NCBI RefSeq assembly: GCF_011189575.1
Contig: NZ_PUJW01000001.1
Coordinates: 62,001-126,000 of the forward strand
Origin: Photorhabdus cinerea
GTDB taxonomy: Bacteria; Pseudomonadota; Gammaproteobacteria; Enterobacterales; Enterobacteriaceae
DNA: 64,000 nt
Direction of reading: 5' to 3'
This document shows, one piece after another, positions 1 to 9,576 of this stretch. Within the stretch, counting starts at the first letter, position 1, and each line of letters opens with the position of its first letter. The notes under the pieces were generated by a model. It had not been told where the DNA came from. It saw only the letters and a list, made by a program, of their open reading frames with translations, and did not search any database. The position numbers and the translations under genes were made by a program.

Positions 1-1
1 A

Positions 2-2425
2 ATAGCTTCATCTTATGGCCTGTTTCAAAATACGATTTTGTCCACGATTATCCTGGAGATAATGTCATTTTGGATACAAGATAGTACATTATGTATCGGT
101 GTTCCGGTCGCTATTCCCGCCCAGAAAATGCAGTTCAGTAATGAATCTTCATTTATCGCTGCTTATTTTAAAAGAGACCAAGTGCCATTTTTGGAAAGAG
201 CGAGTGCTTTTCAAAATGAGATTTTTGCGTCTCTGGAACATCTGGATTTTTCCGGTGTTGATATTAACAAGCTAATATTCAGCCAACATCAGACAGGTTT
301 AGCGTTACCCGTTGTGTTAACGAATGGTTTGTCGTGGAAAACATTGTCTGCATCTGGTGATGTCTCTTTTTATGATGGATTAACGCAGACGCCACAAGTT
401 GCGATGGATATTCGTTTGTCTCTGGACCAGGATAAAAATCTGGTGTTATCCATTGATTATGCAGAAAAAGCACTGGAGAAAAATATCGTACAGGATATTT
501 TACAAACAATCACTCACGCAATAGCGCTTATCTGTCGTCAGGGAAACCTCGCGGTGGATTTTTCTCAGGCGATTGAATATCACCATTACAAAGATAACGG
601 TGATAACAGTGATTTTATTTGTTCAAATTTCTTGGCTCGTATTGCGGATAATCTATCGACGGCAAAATTAAAAAAGTCTGCCATCATCTGTGGGGATCGG
701 CAAATTACTTATTCTGAGTTGGGGGAATATGTTCAAAAGATAGTGAATAACCTGAATCATTATGGGCTGCGCAAAGGGAATGTTGTCGCGATTTGTTTAC
801 CGCGTAGTCCTGAACATGTGATGGTGACAATCGCGTGTGCGCTTTTGGGGATTATCTGGGTGCCTATTGATGTTAATTCTCCCTCTGAACGACTGGATTA
901 TTTGCTAACGAATTGTCATCCTGATCTCATTGTAAATGCCGGACAGTTGAATAGTGATAAAGCCATCACTTTGGAGACACTACTCACATCGGTTGCTGAA
1001 AACGTCTCACTCCCCTTAGAAACTTTATCATCACTGAGTCATAGCATTGAACCCGCTTATTATCTGTATACCTCCGGAACAACGGGTAAGCCTAAATGTG
1101 TGGTACTCAATAATAAAGCAACATCTAATGTTATCGAGCAAACGCTGAATAAATGGGAGGTTAAACAAGATGATGTGTTTATTTCCGTCACGCCATTACA
1201 TCATGATATGTCTGTTTTCGACCTCTTTGCATCACTGACTATTGGTGCAACATTGGTTATCCCTGAACCCCATGAAGAGAAAGATGCTATCCGTTGGAAT
1301 CGGCTGGTTTCGAAACACAAAGTTTCTATTTGGTGTTCAGTGCCTGCGATTTTAGAAATGTTAATTGCGTGCCAAAAGGGAGGTTCTCTCTCTTCCCTTA
1401 GATTGATAGCGCAGGGCGGCGATTATATTAAGCCGATGATCATCGAAGAAATTAGAGCAATTTATCCTGATATCCGGCTATTTTCTTTGGGAGGGCCGAC
1501 TGAAACAACAATCTGGAGTATATGGCATGAAATTACCCCAGAGGATGTTAGCCTTATTCCCTATGGTAAACCTCTGCCTGCGACTCAATATTTTATCTGT
1601 AATGATATCAATGAACATTGCCCGGCGTTTGTGACGGGTCGGATTTATACTACAGGAGTCAATCTTGCCTTAGGCTATCTTGAAGATGGTATTGTTGTGC
1701 AAAAGGATTTTGTTACTATCATTTCGCCTAAAGGTGAACAGTTAAGAGCGTTTAGAACGGGGGATCAGGGCTATTACCGAAAAGATGGCACAATTATCTT
1801 TGCCAGCAGAGTAAATGGTTATGTCAAAATTCGGGGAATTAGAGTGTCTCTCCACGATATTGAAAGTGAGCTATGTAAGCACTCACAAATCAATAATGTT
1901 GTGGTCGTTGATTATCCAAATGAGCAAAATGGCGATGCAACGTTAGGCGCCATGTATACGACGCTAAATAGCCGGGAAATTCCTGCCTCAGAATTACGGG
2001 ATTTTTCTCATGAGCTTTTACCGGTTTCTCATATACCAACACGTTTTGCTCATATCCAAGCATTTCCTTTGTCTGCAAACGGTAAAATAGATCGACACCA
2101 AATTAGGGCGTTCTTTACACAATCGAAGTCGGATAATTTGGCTGATAAGAAGTCCGTTGTATCAGAGAGCCAAAGAGTCAATAATAGCGCAGAGAATGAG
2201 TATTACCAATCGATCCTCGGCATTTATTTGCATACCATTGGTGCGCAGCAGTTATCTGGTTTGAATGAAGACTCTGAGTTTTTAGCGCTAGGATTAAGAC
2301 CTTCTCATCTCAAAGAAATCGCCCGGCGTCTCACTGAAAAATTTGGGGTTATTCTGACGCCCCAGCTTTTAGTTAAATGCAGGAATACCCGGCAGGTTTT
2401 CTCCTTGCTTTCACAAAGCATGTAA
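2..2425 (+). CDS. Siderophore NRPS, 3' part (C/Cy end - adenylation - carrier-like domain)
   Basis: The frame is open to the left edge, so the 5' end lies outside the window; TTG 38 and ATG 62 are only internal candidates. The first ~170 residues look like the end of a condensation or cyclization domain. An adenylation domain follows, with core motifs YLYTSGTTGKPK (about 1060-1095), HHDMSVFDLF, SLGGPTET (about 1485), RTGDQGYYRKDG and a hinge GRxNGYVKIRG-like segment. HHDMSVFDLF supplies the Asp that anchors the amino group of the substrate. The C-terminus has a carrier-like stretch LGLRPSHL with one residue more than the usual LGGHSL, so phosphopantetheinylation is uncertain. The siderophore genes downstream suggest a VibF/AngR-like role, activating Thr for an oxazoline ring as in photobactin and vibriobactin. 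That substrate is inferred. A strong terminator follows. Confidence 0.8.
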   Translation: MASSYGLFQNTILSTIILEIMSFWIQDSTLCIGVPVAIPAQKMQFSNESSFIAAYFKRDQVPFLERASAFQNEIFASLEHLDFSGVDINKLIFSQHQTGLALPVVLTNGLSWKTLSASGDVSFYDGLTQTPQVAMDIRLSLDQDKNLVLSIDYAEKALEKNIVQDILQTITHAIALICRQGNLAVDFSQAIEYHHYKDNGDNSDFICSNFLARIADNLSTAKLKKSAIICGDRQITYSELGEYVQKIVNNLNHYGLRKGNVVAICLPRSPEHVMVTIACALLGIIWVPIDVNSPSERLDYLLTNCHPDLIVNAGQLNSDKAITLETLLTSVAENVSLPLETLSSLSHSIEPAYYLYTSGTTGKPKCVVLNNKATSNVIEQTLNKWEVKQDDVFISVTPLHHDMSVFDLFASLTIGATLVIPEPHEEKDAIRWNRLVSKHKVSIWCSVPAILEMLIACQKGGSLSSLRLIAQGGDYIKPMIIEEIRAIYPDIRLFSLGGPTETTIWSIWHEITPEDVSLIPYGKPLPATQYFICNDINEHCPAFVTGRIYTTGVNLALGYLEDGIVVQKDFVTIISPKGEQLRAFRTGDQGYYRKDGTIIFASRVNGYVKIRGIRVSLHDIESELCKHSQINNVVVVDYPNEQNGDATLGAMYTTLNSREIPASELRDFSHELLPVSHIPTRFAHIQAFPLSANGKIDRHQIRAFFTQSKSDNLADKKSVVSESQRVNNSAENEYYQSILGIYLHTIGAQQLSGLNEDSEFLALGLRPSHLKEIARRLTEKFGVILTPQLLVKCRNTRQVFSLLSQSM

Positions 2426-2441
2426 CCTGTTTTTGCAAAAG

Positions 2442-2462
2442 AACCGGAGCTTGACTCCGGTT
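2442..2462 (+). terminator. Rho-independent terminator after the NRPS gene
   Basis: The arms AACCGGAG and CTCCGGTT form an 8-bp stem around a 5-nt loop and are followed by TT. It lies 17 nt after the NRPS stop codon. Nearly the same stem recurs at 9519-9541, on the far side of the inserted tpsA island. Confidence 0.8.
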
Positions 2463-2692
2463 TTCACATTGTTGACTTTTAGCGTTTCGATTATCACGGC
2501 TCAATCAAATACAGGATTAGATAGTATCTCCAATCTTATTGCCACTTTTCAGCATTTAATATATCTCATTCCCCATTGTCAGGATTAAAGAACCAGATCT
2601 TGATCACATTTCATACTATTCATTCAGACGGATAATTAATTCCAAATTAGAATAGTTTAATTATGTCACTAATAAATTATTAATGATTATCC

Positions 2693-2887
2693 ATGGGAAA
2701 ATTACCGCTTTATTACCGGAGCCTGACAGGACTTGTTCTGCTGGCCATCTCCACACGGGCACAGGCTTCAATGCCTGTCAGCCCGGTGGATCAAGACACT
2801 ATCACGGTAGGAAAGCCCCTCATTCACCCCGCTCACTTAAAACCGGATAACTGGGTCACTTATTGGTCAGCCTCACTCACTTTGTAA
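2693..2887 (+). pseudogene. Collapsed TpsB (two-partner secretion transporter) remnant
   Basis: This 64-codon ORF starts with a basic segment and a hydrophobic signal peptide ending near AQAS. A short stretch, VSPVDQDTI, resembles the beginning of mature ShlB/CdiB-type transporters. It then passes directly to an aromatic, alternating end (NWVTYWSASLTL) that resembles the last outer-membrane beta-strand of such proteins. A full TpsB has about 550 residues, so POTRA and barrel are missing. I read it as an internal deletion joining both ends of a tpsB gene. Its place directly upstream of a tpsA gene (31-nt gap) supports this. The alternative is an unrelated small secreted protein. Confidence 0.4.
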
Positions 2888-2918
2888 CACTTAATTAAAT
2901 TTAGGAAAGGGATAAGCA

Positions 2919-5816
2919 ATGAATAAACGCAACGACTCGGTGGTCAGAGCCACGAGTTATCTTTTAATTTACTTTACGGCAATCCAGCCGTTACATCCGG
3001 CGATGGCTGCGGGTATCACGCCGGATAATAACCAGACACAGGTCCAAAACCAGAATAATATCCCGGTGGTCAATATCGCCACGCCGAACGGCGCCGGAAT
3101 ATCTCACAACACCTATCAGGAGTTCAATGTTGCCCCACAAGGCGCTGTCCTCAATAACGCCACTCAGGCGGCGCAATCCCAGCTGGCCGGGCAACTTAAC
3201 GCCAACCCTAATCTGAAAGAGAAACCGGCGGAACTGATCATCAATGAAGTCACCGGCAGTGGCCGCTCTGACCTGCAAGGCCAATTAGAAATAGTGGGTA
3301 ACAAAGCCAACGTGATGATTGCCAACCCCAACGGCATAACTTGTGATGGTTGTGGTTTTATTAATACTTCGGGCGCCACCCTGACCACCGGTAAGCCCCT
3401 GTTTGATAAACAGGGCGCACTGGAAGCCCTGGAGGTGAAACAGGGCCAGATCACCATTGGTGATAAAGGGCTGGATGGCAAGGCGACGGATTATGTCGAT
3501 ATTATCAGCCGGGCAACGGAATTAAATGGCAAAATTCAGGCCAATACCCTGTCGCTGACGCAGGGCGCCAACCGCATCAACCTGAAAGATGGCACCGTGA
3601 AACTTGTCGCTGGCGAAGGGGCTAAACCGCAATTAGCGGTGGATACCAAAGCGTTAGGCGGCATGTACGCGAATAAAATCCGGCTGGTGGCGACTGAGGA
3701 TGGCGTCGGGGTTAATCTGAAAGAGTTAACCAGTAATCAACGTGATATTACTTTAAACGCTAATGGCAAAATTGAACTGGGTAATATTCAGGCCAAAACG
3801 GACCTGAATATTCTTGGCAAAGAAACGCATATTGCTCAAAATACTAAAGTGCAGGCGGGACAGGATATTACTCTGGCCAATACCACACTGGATAATAAAG
3901 GCCGTGTGGCTGCGGGCCGGGATATGCGGGTATTCGGTGATACCGTGCGAAATACCGGGGATAAAGCTTTACTGCAAGCCAACGATAATATGTGGATACA
4001 GAAAGATGCACAGGGGAATAAAGGTCAGTTAGTCGAGAATAGATCGGCGACGATAAAAACCGTGAAGGGGGATTTGGTTATCAGGACAAAGGAGTTGAAT
4101 AATACTCGCAATATCTTTGTTATGCAAAATAAGCAGGTAACACCCGATTTTACAGACCGAGATATGACTATTTTTAGTGATATAAGCATTTTCGACTCCC
4201 CTTATTCTCTCACCGCAGAGTTGACGCCACTTCCTGATAAATGGTTTGGGCATGTCTATTTTAGTGGGATTGGCCTTGGAAAGGACGGGACAGGAAAAGC
4301 GTATTTAAATAATAGCAGAATTAAAAGTAGGGTATTGGAAAATTCTCCGCCCGGTCTTATTTTCTCTGGAAGAAATGCTTACATTAACAGTAATAATTTA
4401 TCCAATCGAATCAGTCGGATTGAGGCTAAAAAAGATATCTTTCTGGCTGGAAATAAATTGATTAATGAAAGCAAAAGAAAAGGTTCACTCAATGATTTTA
4501 TTATTTATGACCTTAAGCTTGAGCCAATGCCAACGGTATATCCTTATAAAAAATCAGGAGAAACTAAAACCTGGCATGATGAGGAAAATGTCCTTGAGCC
4601 CGCCAGCGTAATCGCGAAAGGGAGCATTGTCGCTGATTTCAAAGACAGTATTAATATTAATACCGAACTTCCTTATGACATTAAAACGGTCTCGGAAGTG
4701 AATGTTAAAGAACGACCAGAAACATTATCAGCAGAAAATATTCTTCTCCATGCGGGGAAAATTAATATTACTGATAAAATAAAGGCAATGAATACATTAG
4801 ATATTATCTCTGAACAGGATATTAATCTTAATGATGCATCACTGCTGTCATCAAATCATTTATCTATGACAGCCATCAATCATATTCACGCGCTGCAAAG
4901 TGAGGTAAAAGGCAAAGATATCACCCTGATAAGCCGTCATGGAGATATCCGGTTCCAAAGCAGTGAAAAACCCGGCTATTTTAATGCAGACAATACCCGT
5001 AGAATAAGTACCTTAGGGGCTAAGGGTAATTTAACAATCTACACGGGTAAAAATCTACTTTTACACAATACATATTTAACTCCAGGCACTCATATCTCTC
5101 TGACAGCCAATAATGATATTGAAATAGAAAACAATGGACGGCTATCCCCAAGACAAACGGGTCCTATGCATCCAGACCCATGGGATAACAATCTCCTTAA
5201 TGCTATTTTGCCTGAGCAAGAGAAGGCAGACTTTCAGTCTCTATTGCCAATGACCGGCGTTTTAACTGCCGCAGAATCATTGATAATTCATGCCGGGGGT
5301 CATTTTTTCACTCAAGGCGCTTTCATCTCAGCCGGAAAAGAGGTTTATTTAACTGCGGCAAAGCATATTGAGCTCAGTTCTCGTGAACTGATGTTTCACA
5401 GACTGGGCAAACTTTTCTTATCGGGTAATTATATTCCCCCTTTACGTTCAATGGAATTAGGCAGCAGAATCACGGCAAAGAATCATATCAGCATAATGAG
5501 TGGTGGGGATATTAACGGGAAAGCCGTTCAGATACAGGCAAACGGAAACACATTATTATCCGCAGGAAACCATATCACTTTACCTTTCCTGATTTATGGT
5601 TATTCCCCCATTCAATATGGTGATGATAACGACAAAGATAATCTACATTTCACGGCTCAAATCCGGGGGGATAAAAAACTGACAATAGCGGCCAATGGCG
5701 CTATCACCACAATGGGTTCTAAACTGACTTCGGGGGGGGGATGTCATACTTTCCTCGGGTGGCAATATGCGCTTCGAATCAGCGCAAAATCACACTTATC
5801 GGGAAAATGGCCGTGA
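2919..5816 (+). pseudogene. TpsA/CdiA-type filamentous exoprotein, 5' segment (frame broken at a G9 tract)
   Basis: This is a two-partner secreted adhesin/toxin stalk. A strong AGGAAAGG ribosome site (2903-2910) precedes the ATG. The protein has an extended N-terminal signal region and a TPS secretion domain with the motifs NPNGITCDGCGF and YVDIISRA, about residues 30-260. Filamentous-haemagglutinin repeats follow. Residues ~390-900 are less repetitive and AT-rich. The frame leaves the family pattern right after a run of nine Gs at 5732-5740 and stops at 5816. With one G fewer, the same repeat pattern continues (TSGGDVILSSGGN) into the next segment. The gene is therefore either phase-variable, a pseudogene, or affected by a homopolymer sequencing error. 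The first 31 codons fit an export signal. A fragment of a paralogue lies at 46472-47157. Confidence 0.85.
5732..5740 (+). repeat. Poly-G tract (G9) at the tpsA frame break
   Basis: Nine consecutive G residues lie in codons for Ser-Gly-Gly. Deleting a single G joins the frame of 2919-5816 to that of 5767-7059. Homopolymeric G tracts of this length are typical slipped-strand contingency sites. Confidence 0.8.
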
Positions 5817-7059
5817 ATCCACCGAATCCGTGACTCAGAATGGCACTGAACTGACCAGCGGTGGCGTCCTGACCGTGATTTCAAACGGCAGCATGCTATT
5901 CCAGGCCACCAAACTGGCGGCTAAAGGGACAATGGATATCGCGGCGCAAGGCGGTTATCTGTACGCTCAGGCAATGGAAGAATCCAGCCACTATGAGAAA
6001 ACAGAAACCCAACGTCGGTGGTATGGTAAAAAGAAAACCACCACACACACCCGTCATGATGTCACCAACAAAGTCACGGAATTTACCGCGGGCGGGGATA
6101 TCAATCTGTTAAGCCGGGATGACAGCACTTACGAAGCCAGTAAAATTGCGACGGATAAAAACGCCAGACTGACCAGTACTCACGGTAAAGTCAATTTTAA
6201 AGCGGTCAAAAACAGTACCTTTGAACAGACGATTACCCATTCCAAAGGCTTTTATATCAAGCAGACTGATAAAGGCTATACCGAAAACAAATGGGTGCTT
6301 CCTGCGATTCATATTGGCGGAAAACTGACAATAGAAGCGGCTAAAGGTGTCAGCGCGGATATCAAAGCCCGGAATGGTCAATCGCTACAAAATGCGGTGT
6401 CAGTATTTGGCAATACCCCGGAAACTGCCTGGCTGAAAGGACTGAATGAACGAGAAGATGTTCAATGGAACTTAGTCAAAGATGCGTATGACCGTTGGGA
6501 TTATAAAAGCCAGCATCTGAATCCGGTGGTCTCTGCGGTAATTGCGATTGCAGTCGCCGCTGCGACAGCGGGGGCGGGAATAACGGCTTCGGTGGCCGGG
6601 TCTGCCGCCAGTACAGCGGGTTCAGCCGCGACAGCAGCGGGCGCGACCGCCAGTACTGCCGCCACCATGAGCTCAGTGGCTTACGGCGCGACGGCCTCCG
6701 GCATGGCTGCACTCGCTTCTCAGGCCGCGGTCACTTTGGTGGATAATCAAGGAGACTTATCCAAAACCTTAAAAGTGTTGGGCAGCAGCGCCACCGTTAA
6801 ATCCACCCTCACATCCATGGCGATGGGTGGCGCACTGGCGGGTTTTGACACCATCATGGGATGGGATAAAGCCGCCAATGGCACGCAAATTGACCCGGCA
6901 AAAGCGACATTACCGTCACTGAGCAACGGTGACTGGAGCAAAGTGGCTCAACGGGTCGCGGGTCAGTCCGTCATTAGCGCCAGTCTGAACACGACGATTA
7001 ATGGTGGCAGCTTTAAAGATAATTTCACCACCGCATTACTGGCCAATATTGGCAGCTAG
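5767..7059 (+). pseudogene. TpsA/CdiA exoprotein, middle segment (haemagglutinin repeats and Ala/Gly-rich region)
   Basis: This continues the preceding exoprotein in the frame reached by removing one G from the tract at 5732-5740; the continuous coding actually begins at 5740. It contains haemagglutinin repeats (LTSGGVLTVISNGS, FTAGGDINLLSRD). An Ala/Gly-rich hydrophobic stretch (about 6530-6750) follows, as seen in the pre-toxin half of CdiA-like proteins. The frame ends at TAG 7057-7059. The sequence after the stop continues in the same frame and fits the family, so this looks like a nonsense change, probably CAG (Gln) to TAG. Confidence 0.8.
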
Positions 7060-7101
7060 ATTAACGCCGAAGGGGCCGGGCTGATTGGTGATAACGGTCA
7101 G

Positions 7102-8100
7102 GTGTTAGGTTTACCCGGAAAAGCCATCAGCCACGCAGCGGTATCTGCCCTGGCGGCAGAAATTGGCGGCGGGGAGGCCAAAGGGGCGGCTGCCGGGGCA
7201 TTAGCCGCGGAACTGGCTGCAATAACATTGGATAAAACATTCAGCGATCCGATGGCCATTCAGGCCGGTGGTAAAATCCTCGGCGGCGTTGCGGGGGCGA
7301 TTGCAACCAACAGCGCAGAAGGTGCGAACAGTGGTGCCAATGCCGGGGAAATAGTGATTGTCTATAATTCACTGGCACATCTTTTGTCCGCCGCAGAGAA
7401 AGAAAAGTCAGGCACACTCAAAACCTACGAGGAGAAAAAGCAAGCCTTTTGTCAACAGTCACCGGCGGTGTGTAAACAAGCCGGAGACGTTATCAGTTTA
7501 GGGACTGACTTCGTGCCGATTGTCGGAGATATCAAAGGCTTTGTTGAAGCTGAGAGTGCATTAGATTATCTGGTAGCCGCAATAGCGATTATTCCCGGTG
7601 CAGGTGATGCAGCCGGGAAGACTATTAAGGCAGCAGAGAAAGCCTTACAGAAAGGTGACGTTGGCGAAGCTTCCAAACTGCTCAATAAGGCCAGTGATGA
7701 AATCACATTAGTCTCACGCCCCGGTCACAGAAAATCAGAAATTGATGTTGGGAAAGATTTGGGGGATGGCTGGAGTGGTCAGGTTACATTTAAAGATGGC
7801 AAGGAAGTTCCTTATGGCACTAAAGGCAGTGTTCGTCCAGACTGGTGTCAGGGCAATGTTTGTAGTGTTGAAGTGAAGAACTATAATATTGCAACGAACA
7901 AAAATGGCCTGATTAATAGTGTTGCCAAGCAGGCGATTGAGAGGCAGAAGAATTTACCTGCGGGGATGAAACAACGAGTAGTTATTGATGTTAGAGGGCA
8001 AGCAATGACATTTCAGCAAGAAGCGGCTATCAGAAAAGGTATTGTTGAAAAATCTAACGGCATGATTAGTGCCTCATCAATTAGGTTCAAGACAGAATGA
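7102..8100 (+). pseudogene. TpsA/CdiA exoprotein, C-terminal segment with nuclease-like toxin domain
   Basis: It is in the same frame as 5767-7059 after the amber codon; readable homology begins at 7060. First comes an Ala/Gly-rich pre-toxin stretch. A hydrophobic, polymorphic-toxin-type segment follows (DFVPIVGDIKGF, IIPGAGDAAGK, about 7510-7620). The last ~110 residues include SVRPDWC and SVEVKNY. The Asp and the Glu-x-Lys spaced this way resemble a PD-(D/E)xK nuclease core. The stop overlaps the ATG of the next gene (ATGA at 8097-8100), typical of toxin-immunity pairs. If re-joined, the protein from 2919 to 8100 would be about 1726 residues. Nuclease activity is inferred from the motif only. 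As the frame stands, the toxin part is not expressed from the tpsA start. Confidence 0.7.
7282..7460 (+). repeat. Direct repeat, copy 1 (pre-toxin coding sequence)
   Basis: This 179-bp segment is repeated almost exactly at 8745-8923 (offset 1463 bp; I saw two substitutions). It encodes GGVAGAIATNSAEG through QAFCQQS, the segment just before the toxin domain. The two copies bracket the toxin-immunity module. Confidence 0.9.
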
Positions 8101-8615
8101 GAAATATAGGATTTAGCGGTGGAAGTTCTACAAAAGAGCTTGGAACAGTCAATGATGTTGTATTGTTTTTTGAATGTTTGAAACTCTTTGTTGAACTGAA
8201 GTATCCAGAACAAAACTGGCATCTTTTAACAGATAGGCTTTATAAGCGTTATTTACGTCAAGAAGAGATAGAGGATGCTAAGGCTCAGATGGAACAAGTA
8301 CGTCAACTATTTATGAACTTGCCAAGTTCATCAGTTGAATGGGACACGGTAAGATTGGCTAATGTTGAAGAAAGCAGATTGGATCTTAGCTTCCCTATGT
8401 TATCAGATGTATTTTTTCGCTATTTCGACGCTTTTTCATATTGCATTGAATCTGCAAAGGTAAATTATGAGGAATTTAAATCATATCCAGACTACAAGTA
8501 TGAGCCTGTAAAAGTAGTAATTACTGATATGCCTTTGTATATGGAAGATCAATATCGTTCCTTAGAAGAATACGATGCTTTAAGCCCAGACGATCTACCA
8601 TTCTGGTTACGTTAA
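8097..8615 (+). CDS. Candidate immunity protein for the TpsA C-terminal toxin
   Basis: This is a 172-residue acidic, soluble protein with no signal peptide or membrane segment. It has Asp/Glu-rich surfaces (SPDDLPF near the end) and no motif I can name. Its ATG overlaps the toxin stop by 4 nt, so translation is probably coupled; no good Shine-Dalgarno site is visible. Position and size fit a CdiI-type protein that binds and neutralises the toxin in the cytoplasm. The base composition is more AT-rich than the tpsA stalk, as is common for exchangeable toxin-immunity cassettes. Function is inferred from position alone. Confidence 0.65.
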   Translation: MRNIGFSGGSSTKELGTVNDVVLFFECLKLFVELKYPEQNWHLLTDRLYKRYLRQEEIEDAKAQMEQVRQLFMNLPSSSVEWDTVRLANVEESRLDLSFPMLSDVFFRYFDAFSYCIESAKVNYEEFKSYPDYKYEPVKVVITDMPLYMEDQYRSLEEYDALSPDDLPFWLR

Positions 8616-8741
8616 AAAAAGCTCTCGGCCTTGTGAACTGTATTCCAAAAGTTGGATATTCAACTTATAAAGGTGCAGTTCATACGGCTAGGGTTTCTTT
8701 GTTATTAATTGCTACTTACCATCTGTAAAAATTATTTAAAA

Positions 8742-8966
8742 ATTGGCGGCGTTGCGGGGGCGATTGCAACCAACAGCGCAGAAGGTGCGAACAGTGGTGC
8801 CAATGCCGGGGAAATAGTGATTGTCTATAATTCACTGGCACATCTTCTGTCCGCCGCAGAGAAAGAAAAGTCAGGCACACTCAAAACCTACGAGGAGAAA
8901 AAGCAAGCCTTTTGTCAGCAGTCTCAAAGCCCTTTGGGCTTTGGTAAAAAAACAGACGCTCATTAA
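8742..8966 (+). pseudogene. Orphan pre-toxin stump (second copy of the tpsA junction region)
   Basis: This is a promoterless fragment whose first ~180 bp repeat 7282-7460. After QAFCQQS it diverges at once and stops within 15 codons. There is no toxin domain behind it. It looks like what remains of a previous toxin cassette after a new C-terminus was inserted upstream by recombination between the repeats. The stretch 8616-8741, between it and the immunity gene, contains no recognisable gene. Confidence 0.75.
8745..8923 (+). repeat. Direct repeat, copy 2 (pre-toxin coding sequence)
   Basis: Second copy of 7282-7460. Recombination between the two copies would delete the toxin and immunity genes. 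Confidence 0.9.
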
Positions 8967-9518
8967 TGTCAGATTTTTAAAAGGCATAGAGTAACTAAAA
9001 ACGGCTTATTCCCTGTCATGTTTAATACATTTATCGTCGTGTTACCCTTCGTTTATTTTACATCTAATTAATCTGTCATGACCATTTAAAAACACGAAAA
9101 TAGATATGTTAAAAGCTTTATATAAAAATGGGTTTAATTATAAATGCAATTTTTTAATAGGATGTCAATTACATTTAAATCAAAGTCGATTAACTATTAA
9201 TTAAAGAATTAAAAACAAATTAGTGAGAAAAATAATATTATCCGGGTAAGATAATATTTAAGTGTTTTCTCGCTATTATTTTACGAAGAAAATAATAAAA
9301 ACAATGCAGTGCAAAAATAGATAAAATGGTTAATTTGACAGGATTTAAGCTTTGAAAAAAGGTATTGATTATCCGAGTATCTTTATTACCACCAAGTTAT
9401 TTACTGGTCTGCCGGGATTTTCATCATTAAAACGATCCGATCATCATCTTTCATAAAAAAGTGATTTTGACGATGACTATTTTAACTATATCAATGAAAT
9501 ACCTGACTCACGTGCTCT
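8967..9518. other. AT-rich intergenic stretch without genes
   Basis: About 550 bp, very AT-rich. I see no ORF with coding character, RNA gene or repeat. It forms the right side of the inserted tpsA island. Confidence 0.6.
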
Positions 9519-9541
9519 GAACCGGAGTCAGACTCCGGTTC
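9519..9541 (+). terminator. Rho-independent terminator, twin of the one at 2442-2462
   Basis: The arms GAACCGGAG and CTCCGGTTC form a 9-bp stem around a short loop, followed by CTTTTATTTTT on the plus strand. No plus-strand gene directly precedes it. It may also end transcripts of the convergent minus-strand gene at 9577. Confidence 0.75.
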
Positions 9542-9576
9542 TTTTATTTTTATAGGTAAGTTATTTTTTTATTTTA

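Noticed and set aside
8616..8741. Short coding-like stretch after the immunity gene in a shifted frame
   Set aside because: Only about 40 codons, without start site or recognisable motif. It cannot be told from chance.
8920..8942. AAAGCCC TTT GGGCTTT palindrome in the orphan pre-toxin stump
   Set aside because: It is followed by A-rich sequence on the plus strand and has no coding gene in minus orientation. It is probably a chance palindrome.
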